Part shown: piece after piece, positions 51,031-58,737 of the stretch
Layout of the letters: each line of letters begins with the position of its first letter
Position numbering within the stretch: the first letter of the stretch is position 1
DNA from: Methanobrevibacter sp.
GTDB lineage: Archaea > Methanobacteriota > Methanobacteria > Methanobacteriales > Methanobacteriaceae
Direction of reading: 5' to 3'
Length of the DNA stretch: 64,000 nucleotides
NCBI GenBank assembly: GCA_017407115.1
Contig: JAFQXD010000042.1
Location: forward strand, 124,001-188,000
Notes under the pieces: generated by a model
The model's input: the letters and a program-made list of their open reading frames with translations, nothing else
Databases searched by the model: none
What the model was told of the DNA's origin: nothing
Translations under genes and position numbers: made by a program

Positions 51031-51681
51031 TTAGACACCCTTGTAAGCCTTGACGACTTCCTCGAATTCAGTGTCGAGAGCGACAGTTTCGATGGTCTGA
51101 GTGCCCTTACCACCCTTACCGGTGATTTCGGCAATTTCCTGCTTAGCTTCGATGTGGAACTGAGTGGTCTTGACTTCGCTTTCGATTTCAGCAATCATAG
51201 CGTTGCAATCGATACCGAAATCACCGATCTTGTTGCGATCGCACATCTTGAGTGTATCGATCTGGACCTGGAGAGCAGTGAGCTTGGCTTCGATGAGAGC
51301 CTTGTTGGTGTCGATGTTCTTGAGAGTATCACGAACCTGGACACACTGCTTTTCTGTGTTCTGCCAAGCAGTTTCGATAGTGTCACGAGCAGTCTTCATG
51401 CCCTTGTAAACAATATACTTAATCTTAGCTTCATCGAGCTTGTCAGCAGCGATGAGAGATTCATAGACACGCTTGCTAGTAGCGGTCTTTTCGTCGAGTT
51501 CCTCGAACTTGGCCTTGAGTTCCTTAGCGTTGACCAGCATATCTTCAGCCGACTTGATATACTGAGCGGCATTCTTATTATACTGATAACGGATTTCCTC
51601 AATCTTATCCTTGGTGGAGATGAGGCCTTCGAGACCACGCTGAGCCTTGTGAGCGAAGATTTTGAAGATATTGAAAGACAT
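51031..51681 (-). CDS. PspA/IM30-like coiled-coil protein
   Basis: 216 aa, almost all helical. The amphipathic N-terminus (MSFNIFKIFAHKAQRGLEGL) and long coiled coil (about 20-180; KYIVYKGMKTARDTIETAWQ) resemble PspA/Vipp1, which coat stressed inner membranes. Codon use is more GC-rich than its neighbours, hinting at high expression. Own promoter. A generic coiled-coil protein is the alternative. Confidence 0.45.
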   Translation of the reverse strand: MSFNIFKIFAHKAQRGLEGLISTKDKIEEIRYQYNKNAAQYIKSAEDMLVNAKELKAKFEELDEKTATSKRVYESLIAADKLDEAKIKYIVYKGMKTARDTIETAWQNTEKQCVQVRDTLKNIDTNKALIEAKLTALQVQIDTLKMCDRNKIGDFGIDCNAMIAEIESEVKTTQFHIEAKQEIAEITGKGGKGTQTIETVALDTEFEEVVKAYKGV

Positions 51682-51738
51682 AGTTTGTTTCCTTATGTTA
51701 ATTGTTGAATTGTTTTATTGTTTTTTGTTTATGTGCAT

Positions 51739-51767
51739 AATATAGTAATTATTATCGCACTTGTAAA
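51739..51767 (-). promoter_or_regulatory. sigma70-type promoter
   Basis: Minus strand TTTACA (51762-51767), 17 bp, TATATT (51739-51744), upstream of the PspA-like gene. Confidence 0.68.
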
Positions 51768-51775
51768 CCCCCTGA

Positions 51776-52219
51776 TTATAAAAATTTTATGCAGGCAACC
51801 TTACTGGGATCTACTTTATATTTAAGGTGCTTGTTGAGACGCTTAATCTCATCATTTTTTATATCAGTTAATGCATTATATACCTCTGGAATGCAACATC
51901 CACGATTACTATGGCAATATTCAAATATCGGTGCGGTTCGAGCATCAAATCGTTCCGAAAACTCTTTAATATATTCTAGTTCTTCTTCAGATGAATATTG
52001 AATTGTATTACCGTAGAAATCTACAGTTCCAATAACTGGATGTTCAAGTTCCTTTAAATAATCATTAAAGTCTTCAATAGTATTTTCTAATACCGTACTA
52101 AAGAGAGTTTCGTCTACGGGCTTTTCTTTCGTGCTATATTTAATAATATTGCACAAACAAGCAGCTCTTACAGTATGATCTTCTCTAGGTATCGGCGGTA
52201 ATGCTGTTCCTGGACCCAT
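51776..52219 (-). CDS. soluble protein, paralogue of next gene
   Basis: 147 aa. Shares with the 52232 product the order HPVIGTVDFYG, SSEEELEYIKEF, and EIKRLNKHLKYKVD near the C-terminus. No membrane helix. Last gene of the operon that begins at 56068. Family unknown. Confidence 0.5.
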   Translation of the reverse strand: MGPGTALPPIPREDHTVRAACLCNIIKYSTKEKPVDETLFSTVLENTIEDFNDYLKELEHPVIGTVDFYGNTIQYSSEEELEYIKEFSERFDARTAPIFEYCHSNRGCCIPEVYNALTDIKNDEIKRLNKHLKYKVDPSKVACIKFL

Positions 52220-52231
52220 ATATTCTCCAAA

Positions 52232-52735
52232 TTACGAATAATAATAACCGTCTATATTAAGATATGTATTTTCATTATCTAATTTATAGACAATATGTTT
52301 ATTTAACCATTCAATTTCTGATGCTTTTAATCTATGAATAGTATTAACAACTGTGCTTATATACGTTCCAACTTTATATTCTGGAAGTCGATTAATATGC
52401 CACATAAGACTTTCAGCTGCGGTTTTAATAAATGATTTTTCTATCTCAGTTGTTACTGGAATTTTAATATTAAAAAAATCAGCATAACCGATAATTGGAT
52501 AATCATGTGGTTTCAAAAGCTCATTATACTCATTAAGTAATAAAGGCAAAAGATTCTTAAAAATACTTTCACCTTCATCACGTCTGGTTACTTTGAAATA
52601 ACCTTTTTCAGTATGAACTAAACCTTTATAAGTATAATATTTTTCGCCATTAATACGTTCCACCTGCGGATAACCTTTATATTTTGGTTTTTTAGGTTGT
52701 GGTGGAGGTGGAACTGGACAAGGTGGATATGACAT
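52232..52735 (-). CDS. soluble Pro-rich protein, paralogue of 51776
   Basis: 167 aa from ATG 52735 behind AGGAAA; an in-frame ATG at 52765 lacks a ribosome-binding site. Pro-rich start (SYPPCPVPPPPQPKKPKY), then YPIIGYADFFN, TEIEKSFIKTAAE and EIEWLNKHIVYKLD, aligned with the 51776 product. Function unknown. Confidence 0.5.
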   Translation of the reverse strand: MSYPPCPVPPPPQPKKPKYKGYPQVERINGEKYYTYKGLVHTEKGYFKVTRRDEGESIFKNLLPLLLNEYNELLKPHDYPIIGYADFFNIKIPVTTEIEKSFIKTAAESLMWHINRLPEYKVGTYISTVVNTIHRLKASEIEWLNKHIVYKLDNENTYLNIDGYYYS

Positions 52736-52757
52736 ACTGTTTCCTAATATTTCTCTA

Positions 52758-53339
52758 TCAATCATTTAGTAATTTATTAAATTCATTAATCATTCCTCGT
52801 TCGGGAGTTTTTGGTCTATAAATTGTCTTACATGCAATATAATCAATAAAATGACCACAAAGATGGAATATACCAATAATAGAAGAAACTACTCCCAAAA
52901 CTATTAAACCCGGAATAATGGCAAATGATAAAATTAAAAAACTCCAGTAACAAATACTAAGTTTAATAGATGCTGCAGTTCCATCTTTAATATCTTGCCA
53001 ATCATCGGCTGGTCTATAATCTGTATCATCTTTTAATAATCTCTGTTTTTCCTTATATTGCCGACACCAATCATCATAATTACTGGCAGTAATAGCCATC
53101 ATAACAAGAGAAAATGTACAAGAACATAATATTGTTACATATGGCCATATCATTCCGTTTCTTTTGAAATAAAGAAAAAAATTATTTTGAATAATATTTG
53201 TATTTTGTTCCAAAATACTAGCGGCTGATATGATTACCATGAAACCACAAAATATTATTGCAACACTTTGAAGCAAACACATATACCATTCATTCCAAGC
53301 ATCTCCATTTAAAAGTGCATTATTAATTTTTCTTACCAT
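52758..53339 (-). CDS. four-helix membrane protein of INEYNKLL family
   Basis: 193 aa. Hydrophobic pairs at about 21-44 and 67-84, then 127-165, with a charged cytoplasmic loop between. A basic linker and the tail MINEFNKLLND match the tails of the 53333 (IIDEYNKLV) and 54727 (MINTYNNFL) products. Overlaps the upstream gene by 7 bases. Function unknown. Confidence 0.55.
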   Translation of the reverse strand: MVRKINNALLNGDAWNEWYMCLLQSVAIIFCGFMVIISAASILEQNTNIIQNNFFLYFKRNGMIWPYVTILCSCTFSLVMMAITASNYDDWCRQYKEKQRLLKDDTDYRPADDWQDIKDGTAASIKLSICYWSFLILSFAIIPGLIVLGVVSSIIGIFHLCGHFIDYIACKTIYRPKTPERGMINEFNKLLND

Positions 53340-53878
53340 GGTTGTGTCCCCACTAGTTTATTGTATTCGTCAATAATAGTTTTCTTGTATTTTTCTGGAG
53401 ATTTCTTCCTATAACTGTTAAGCATATTACTAACAGATAATTTATTATGGAATGCTATAGCACATTCACACAAGAAAGCGAAGAATCTTGCAGAATTCAT
53501 AACAATAACTAATATAATTGAGATAGGTGCAAATATAATACTTCCACCGAACAAGATATTACAACCAAGATAGAAAATACTTTCAAAATACGATTTATCA
53601 TTATGTTCATAATAATAATCTCTATATTTATCCATTGCAAAGAATAGACAGAGGTCACCAACAATGAACAGAATAATAGGTAATACAATAGCCCACCAAT
53701 GTTCATGCAAAAAATTGTGCATAAAGATAGTGCTTGGCCATGCATTTCGTTGTAAATTACCAAGACCATTAATAAGAAGATATAATGAAGCAACGACTTG
53801 GAAAATTATTTCAATCGAAACGACTCCAACCCACCATTCTTGTCCTTTGAAAAAGTAATCTTTTAAAAACTTCTGCAT
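53333..53878 (-). CDS. four-helix membrane protein of INEYNKLL family
   Basis: 181 aa. Helices at about 16-38, 62-80, 102-127 and 129-146; loop KYRDYYYEHNDKSYFES; basic tail with KKTIIDEYNKLVG. Same topology and tail as its neighbours at 52758 and 54727. Function unknown. Confidence 0.55.
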   Translation of the reverse strand: MQKFLKDYFFKGQEWWVGVVSIEIIFQVVASLYLLINGLGNLQRNAWPSTIFMHNFLHEHWWAIVLPIILFIVGDLCLFFAMDKYRDYYYEHNDKSYFESIFYLGCNILFGGSIIFAPISIILVIVMNSARFFAFLCECAIAFHNKLSVSNMLNSYRKKSPEKYKKTIIDEYNKLVGTQPW

Positions 53879-53887
53879 ATATTCTCC

Positions 53888-54193
53888 TTATTTAAAGACC
53901 ATTGGAACGGCCGACATTGGAAGTGGTTTATTAGGAATTGCTTTACAACATTGCGGTGATTGTTCTTTATATGATGAACGAACTTTTTCTGCAGCTAAAT
54001 GACCTTTGTATTCCAGAATACTTTGTTCATATAACTTAGCACGTTTTTCAACCATGATTTCATGATTCGCTTTATTAGAGTAAATATCTATAGAAAATCC
54101 AGTTACTAATAGAGCAATCAAAAGAATTGCTCCAACAATCGATGTTACTGTATAGTAATCATCATAATTTAATCTATGATTTTTTGTTCTCAT
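53888..54193 (-). CDS. single-pass membrane protein
   Basis: 101 aa. One membrane helix (about 16-38) after a short basic N-terminus, then a helical segment and a Pro-rich tail (KAIPNKPLPMSAVPM). Middle of the membrane-protein operon. Function unknown. Confidence 0.5.
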   Translation of the reverse strand: MRTKNHRLNYDDYYTVTSIVGAILLIALLVTGFSIDIYSNKANHEIMVEKRAKLYEQSILEYKGHLAAEKVRSSYKEQSPQCCKAIPNKPLPMSAVPMVFK

Positions 54194-54196
54194 GGT

Positions 54197-54709
54197 TTAG
54201 TTCCTTTTTAAATGGTTATTAAGGTTACTGATAACGTCAGGAAGTATTCTACTAACTCTATCATTAATATCAGTCATTGCTTCAATCTTTTTCTTTTTAT
54301 GATTTTTTGGAAATAAGAAAATAAAAGTTAGTATTTCTACTATTGGTATAATATAATACCAATAACTACTGGAATTTGCCGATATAATAGCACTTATAAT
54401 TCCAATCAATCCCAAATAAGCAACAACAATTAAAAGTCTATCAATCCATTGAATAATAATAGATGTTGTTTCCTGGTATTCAATCATTTTTGGCGCATAG
54501 AACTTAGTATCAATTTGTTCAATATCATATGTACTCAAATGATATTTAGCATTAAGATCCTTAAGCGATTCTGGAATTCCTCCACACCAACAATGTGTTT
54601 CTTTTACCGGTTCTTTTACTGTTTTTGTTATAGTTTGCGATGGTATTCCCATAATTGCTAATACAATACAGAATACTATCACTAGTTCTGAGATGACTTT
54701 TATAAGCAT
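54197..54709 (-). CDS. membrane protein with exported Cys loop
   Basis: 170 aa. N-terminal helix (about 5-22), a loop with HCWCGG and mixed charge (about 25-80), two further helices (about 88-107 and 118-135), then a basic stretch (PKNHKKKK) and a helical tail (RILPDVISNLNNHL). Operon member; function unknown. Confidence 0.52.
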   Translation of the reverse strand: MLIKVISELVIVFCIVLAIMGIPSQTITKTVKEPVKETHCWCGGIPESLKDLNAKYHLSTYDIEQIDTKFYAPKMIEYQETTSIIIQWIDRLLIVVAYLGLIGIISAIISANSSSYWYYIIPIVEILTFIFLFPKNHKKKKIEAMTDINDRVSRILPDVISNLNNHLKRN

Positions 54710-54726
54710 TGATATGCTCCTATGTT

Positions 54727-55248
54727 TTAGTTTCTAAGAAAGTTGTTATAGGTATTTATCATTTCTTTTTCTGTTTTTTCCCGAACAATCATTTTTTCTT
54801 TTGTTTTTCTTGGTGCGAATAACATAAAGAAATGCTCAAGACAGAAATTAACTGCATAGAATAAATACTTAGTAATATCATAAAGAAGAATAAATGGCAT
54901 TACTATAAGCAATGCACCACTGCAAGTAGCAAATACCCAAAAATACCCAGCAACTAAGAATCTTCGATCATCATCTGCCTTATAGTGTGAATCAGCAAAT
55001 AATGTAAAAACGCCGAAAACAATAGAAATTATTACAATGATAAGTCCGATTAACCAAATTTTATCACCCGGTTGTGCGATAAGTGAAAGGTTACCCATTT
55101 CTACTGGAGTTGTAGCAAAATAATCAACACCAGTAATAATGCTTAAAACAATAATACCCATAACAGATAAAACTGTTAAAGCATATGAAAATTCATTATA
55201 ATTAGCGTCAGTAATTGATTTACTAGTATCTTTGAGTAATTTAATCAT
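54727..55248 (-). CDS. four-helix membrane protein of INEYNKLL family
   Basis: 173 aa. Helices at about 22-42, 64-86, 97-120 and 124-143; charged loop ADSHYKADDDRRF; basic tail KEKMIVREKTEKEMINTYNNFL. Same topology as the products of 52758 and 53333. Its start overlaps the stop of the 63-aa upstream gene. Function unknown. Confidence 0.55.
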   Translation of the reverse strand: MIKLLKDTSKSITDANYNEFSYALTVLSVMGIIVLSIITGVDYFATTPVEMGNLSLIAQPGDKIWLIGLIIVIISIVFGVFTLFADSHYKADDDRRFLVAGYFWVFATCSGALLIVMPFILLYDITKYLFYAVNFCLEHFFMLFAPRKTKEKMIVREKTEKEMINTYNNFLRN

Positions 55249-55439
55249 TATGGATTTTCTCCTTTGACAAATTTGTCAAGAAGTTCTAAGAATTTATCTT
55301 CTTCTAAAAAGAATGGATCTTGTCCATACCAGCCGAAGAAGTTGAACATAAACTGTCCAAAACGCCAATCTGGAAAATGAGTGATATGGACAGTTTGAAG
55401 TTTTTGATAAAAATCGTAAAGACGATTCGGGTCTCGCAT
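55248..55439 (-). CDS. small soluble aromatic-rich protein
   Basis: 63 aa, rich in Phe and Trp (FPDWRFGQFMFNFFGWYGQD), no membrane helix long enough to span. Overlaps both neighbours by 1 base. Function unknown. Confidence 0.48.
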   Translation of the reverse strand: MRDPNRLYDFYQKLQTVHITHFPDWRFGQFMFNFFGWYGQDPFFLEEDKFLELLDKFVKGENP

Positions 55440-56068
55440 TAGTAACCTCTACACTTTTCTTTCATAAGAGAAATGAATACTTCATTAATAGGATCATCTG
55501 TTTTTCTGATAGTATCAGTTCTTCTTGGAGTTAAACGATAACGAGAACCCGTTGGTCTTTGATAAGCAGTAATAACAGGTTGCTGTGTCTGTCTAGCAAT
55601 CTGACTAACAAGATCCATTGCTTCATGATAGCTTGTCAGAACGTCTTTAGGACCATTATCAGTAGATTCAGTTTTAACAACCTTTACCTTATCATAAGCA
55701 GGTCTGAAATCACTAAATAAATCCTGTTCATCGATATACTTATCATATTCTTTATCAAATGTAGAAGCATTATCAAGAATAGATGGCTTACCAGTTCCAA
55801 GGAACCGATTGAGCTTATACCATACTTCCGGTAATTTCTTATTATACTTGTTTACGAATTCGTCTTCCCTTTTCTTTTTAGTAGACCATTTCCAAATATA
55901 AGCAAGCAATGTAGTGACGATTAAACCGACAAACATTAGCGGAGCGATAAGAACGCAGGCAATCTTAGGGTCATCCTTGACATCAATCATTTTCTGTTCT
56001 TTTAAGAACCGAATGATTAAACGACAGCCGATGTATGAGGCAAAGTAGATTAGAAGTAATTTGAGCAT
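55439..56068 (-). CDS. membrane protein with cytoplasmic tail, operon leader
   Basis: 209 aa. Two membrane helices (about 2-19 and 36-61), a basic stretch (WKWSTKKKREDEF) and VNKYNKKL, an internal form of the INEYNKLL tail motif of the operon; then a 125-residue soluble domain with an Arg/Thr-rich end. First gene after the promoter at 56101. Function unknown. Confidence 0.52.
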   Translation of the reverse strand: MLKLLLIYFASYIGCRLIIRFLKEQKMIDVKDDPKIACVLIAPLMFVGLIVTTLLAYIWKWSTKKKREDEFVNKYNKKLPEVWYKLNRFLGTGKPSILDNASTFDKEYDKYIDEQDLFSDFRPAYDKVKVVKTESTDNGPKDVLTSYHEAMDLVSQIARQTQQPVITAYQRPTGSRYRLTPRRTDTIRKTDDPINEVFISLMKEKCRGY

Positions 56069-56100
56069 TTTTTTATCCTTTTTTATGTTTTACTAAATAT

Positions 56101-56129
56101 AATATAGAAAAAAGAACCACTTTTGTAAA
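56101..56129 (-). promoter_or_regulatory. fused terminator hairpin and sigma70-type promoter
   Basis: Minus strand AGAACCA-tttacaaaag-TGGTTCT stem with T-run; the -35 TTTACA (56124-56129) is in the loop, 17 bp to TATATT (56101-56106). It ends pncB and starts the membrane operon. Confidence 0.78.
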
Positions 56130-56169
56130 TGGTTCTTTTTAATTTTTATCTGGCGAATATTTTTGCAGA

Positions 56170-57453
56170 TTACGGTGTTTTAATTACGACCATTCCGCCC
56201 TTCCACTGGTCAAGCGGAATATACTCAAATACGCTCTTAACGTATTCGACATATGCCGGGGATTCGCACATATTCTTTTCCGGGCAATCGCTAAGCTTAA
56301 CGACATCTCTACCATTAACCTTAACAACCTTCATAACCATGGAAAGCGGCTTAATACCAGCAGTCTCAGTTACAAGATTTGCCATGAAATAAGTACCGAT
56401 ACCGAAGCTAATCTTGATACGACCATTGAAATGCTGTGCAATCTTAATTGCCTTATCAACGTCGAGAGAATCAGACCAGCAGCCAGTCTTAGTAGTCGGA
56501 TCAATACCGAGTGCCTTATAATGAGCAATCAACATTTCACCCCAGACAATCGGGTCACCGCTATCATGGCGGCATCCATCAAACAACTTTGCATAGAACT
56601 TATCAAAGTCACGAAGGAATGGAATAAATCCAAAGTTATCAGAAAGTGCAATACCAAGATCGCCGCGATATTCCTGTGTCCATGCATCGAATACTGCCTT
56701 CTGAGACTGACGAATAGGAACATCATCAAGTCCCTGGAACAGAGCATACATTTCGTGTGCAAACGTTCCAATTGCCTTTACACCATATTTAATGGCAAAA
56801 TAAAGGTTAGAAGTTCCGACAAAGCACTTACAGTTCTTAGCCATATAACCAACTGCATAGTCTTGCCATGCAAAAGAATGTCTACGGCGAGCGCCAAAGT
56901 CAGCAAAACCGAACTTTAAGCCAGAATCGATTGCTGCATTAAACTTATCAACTGCTTCCTTAAGATTTTGCTTTGCCTTTTCAAAATCAAATTCAAACTG
57001 ACGAAGATAAAGTTCCTGGATAATTTCCATCACATAGATTTCAAACCATGTGACTTTGAGTTGTGGGCCTTCTGCTTCAATTTCAAGATCGTCACCGCGG
57101 CGAGTAATCTTAATGTACTTTCTCTTAAGACGGAAGTCTTCGAGCCAATCAACATAGTCAGGCTTAATGTAATAAATCTTGGACAATGCATCAAGTTCGA
57201 ACGGTTGCCACCTAAGAGTACAAAGATGGTCAACTTCGCGGTTAACTGCATCAACCAAATAACCCAAATGAACATCCTTAGAACGAAGTTTCCACTTCCA
57301 TTTAGCCCATTCATTTGGTCGTTTATGAAGAAGACATTGAGTCATAGAAACTTTGTAAATATCAGTATCACTAAGATAATTGATAATATACTTATCTTCA
57401 TCGAGTGGTTTATAATTCTTGATTTCTTCAATTTCTTTTTGAGAAAGTTCCAT
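56170..57453 (-). CDS. pncB: nicotinate phosphoribosyltransferase
   Basis: 427 aa, close to E. coli PncB in length. LSDTDIYKVSMTQ at the start, FADFGARRRHSF, FVGTSNLYFA, GTFAHEMY, RHDSGDPIVWGE and SFGIGTYF are PncB signatures rather than NAMPT. Joins nicotinate and PRPP to give nicotinate mononucleotide. Downstream of pncA on the same strand and on the same pathway as nadE. A phage carrying several consecutive NAD-salvage enzymes probably maintains or restores NAD. Confidence 0.92.
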   Translation of the reverse strand: MELSQKEIEEIKNYKPLDEDKYIINYLSDTDIYKVSMTQCLLHKRPNEWAKWKWKLRSKDVHLGYLVDAVNREVDHLCTLRWQPFELDALSKIYYIKPDYVDWLEDFRLKRKYIKITRRGDDLEIEAEGPQLKVTWFEIYVMEIIQELYLRQFEFDFEKAKQNLKEAVDKFNAAIDSGLKFGFADFGARRRHSFAWQDYAVGYMAKNCKCFVGTSNLYFAIKYGVKAIGTFAHEMYALFQGLDDVPIRQSQKAVFDAWTQEYRGDLGIALSDNFGFIPFLRDFDKFYAKLFDGCRHDSGDPIVWGEMLIAHYKALGIDPTTKTGCWSDSLDVDKAIKIAQHFNGRIKISFGIGTYFMANLVTETAGIKPLSMVMKVVKVNGRDVVKLSDCPEKNMCESPAYVEYVKSVFEYIPLDQWKGGMVVIKTP

Positions 57454-57476
57454 ATTAATATCCTCTTTAAATATTA

Positions 57477-57818
57477 TTAAAATCCATTTTTAAGTTTTTG
57501 AACATAAAAGTTCAGTGGTTTGTCATCTTCATTTGCTGCATTAACACATTTGTTGTAACGAGCTTGATTGAAGTATTTTGATTTTTCCTTGAAGATCATT
57601 TCGTGCATATCGTTCATCATCTTGTAACGGTGCATCATGAATTCATTAATGAGTTTTTCTGATGTAACGATATAATAATTAAGTGACTTCTTTAAATTCT
57701 TTTGGTCTACCGATTTAATATAAGTAATACATTCATCATAACGACCAGAAGCAAGAAACTTGCTAATATCTGCCATAACTTTTAAATTAGGCGGAAAAAG
57801 TTTTAGAAAAAATTTCAT
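57477..57818 (-). CDS. small basic helical protein
   Basis: 113 aa from ATG 57818, preferred because GGAG lies 6 bases upstream; an ATG at 57830 contains that site. Mostly helical and basic, no family recognised. Between its promoter (57847) and pncB, 23 bases before pncB, so the two are co-transcribed. Confidence 0.5.
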   Translation of the reverse strand: MKFFLKLFPPNLKVMADISKFLASGRYDECITYIKSVDQKNLKKSLNYYIVTSEKLINEFMMHRYKMMNDMHEMIFKEKSKYFNQARYNKCVNAANEDDKPLNFYVQKLKNGF

Positions 57819-57846
57819 TTTAATCTCCAAGATTTTGTTTTAAACA

Positions 57847-57875
57847 AATATAGTAAAAATAACCATTTTTGTAAA
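57847..57875 (-). promoter_or_regulatory. fused terminator hairpin and sigma70-type promoter
   Basis: Minus strand ATAACCA-tttacaaaaa-TGGTTAT stem with T-run; TTTACA (57870-57875) in the loop, 17 bp, TATATT (57847-57852). It drives the 57477 gene and pncB. Confidence 0.78.
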
Positions 57876-57878
57876 TGG

Positions 57879-58097
57879 TTATTCTTTAATATTAATTTTG
57901 ATTTGAGAACCAAATGTTCTAAGTACAATATCTACGTTTTCTTTTGTAACGGGTTTATGTAATTTTCTTACTACATCTTCAGCTAGTGCATAAATCTGCT
58001 TTTCTGTCGCACCATCGGCAACAGCAAGCAGATCCTGCCATACATTTGCTAGATCTTTAAGACCATCAGTATTGTATTTGTCTGGAATATTAGGCAT
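57879..58097 (-). CDS. small helical protein
   Basis: 72 aa, helical (LANVWQDLLAVADGATEKQIYAL), mildly acidic. Its start overlaps the pncA stop by 8 bases, so it is co-translated with PncA. No family recognised. Confidence 0.5.
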   Translation of the reverse strand: MPNIPDKYNTDGLKDLANVWQDLLAVADGATEKQIYALAEDVVRKLHKPVTKENVDIVLRTFGSQIKINIKE

Positions 58098-58677
58098 TGA
58101 TTACATCAATCTGTTGACGCTGGAGACAGAGAATTGCAGCCTTCTGACCTTCTTCATCCAAATCAGCAATGCAGCTTGCATCAACCGTAATCTTCATATT
58201 CGGGAATGCAGCTCTAAGAATAACTGCGTTCGCAAGAACACAAATTGTGCTTACGAAACCCCAGATTTCGATTTCGTCGAATTCAATGCCGAGATTTCTG
58301 ATATATTCAGGAAGATCGAGCTTACCGAATGTATACTTATCGACAGAATAGAAATTATGCTTACCATCTTGATTCTTCTTCTGAAGTTCATCAAGAATGG
58401 TCTTTTCGATTTCCCAACCATCGGTCAACTTAATACAATGCGGAACTGGAAGTTTCTGTCCTTCCAAAGTTTCCTCATATGGCTTGCCTTCCATTGGAGG
58501 CCAACCAGTAGTAACCTGCATCTTGTTAAAGTGAGTATCATGTGTTGCAATGATAGCACCATCCCAATGCTTAATCTTGTTAACAATATTAGGAACCTTC
58601 GCCTGTGCGAATGGGTTTGCGAGAGCACCAGTAATAAAGTCTACCTGTGCATCAACTAATACGCCGAGTTTTGCCAT
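58090..58677 (-). CDS. pncA: nicotinamidase / isochorismatase-fold hydrolase
   Basis: 195 aa. LVDAQVDF (catalytic Asp9), ATHDTHF (metal-site Asp-x-His) and GFVSTICVLANAV (nucleophile Cys about 149) give the Asp-Lys-Cys set of nicotinamidases, and TGW-PPH-like TTGWPP and PVPHCIKLTDGWE fit the family. Converts nicotinamide to nicotinate, which PncB then uses. Nicotinamide is also the by-product of NAD-cleaving defence enzymes, so this gene could recycle it. Confidence 0.85.
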   Translation of the reverse strand: MAKLGVLVDAQVDFITGALANPFAQAKVPNIVNKIKHWDGAIIATHDTHFNKMQVTTGWPPMEGKPYEETLEGQKLPVPHCIKLTDGWEIEKTILDELQKKNQDGKHNFYSVDKYTFGKLDLPEYIRNLGIEFDEIEIWGFVSTICVLANAVILRAAFPNMKITVDASCIADLDEEGQKAAILCLQRQQIDVINA

Positions 58678-58703
58678 TGTTATATCCTCTCTTTTTATTT
58701 TTA

Positions 58704-58732
58704 AATTTAGTAAATTTTTTTGTGTTTGTAAA
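58704..58732 (-). promoter_or_regulatory. sigma70-type promoter
   Basis: Minus strand TTTACA (58727-58732), 17 bp, TAAATT (58704-58709), upstream of pncA. Confidence 0.6.
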
Positions 58733-58737
58733 TATGT

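Noticed and set aside
56170-57453. NAMPT of the known phage NAD-reconstitution pathway
   Set aside because: Motifs and length match bacterial nicotinate phosphoribosyltransferase (PncB), and a nicotinamidase gene is next to it, which fits the nicotinate route.
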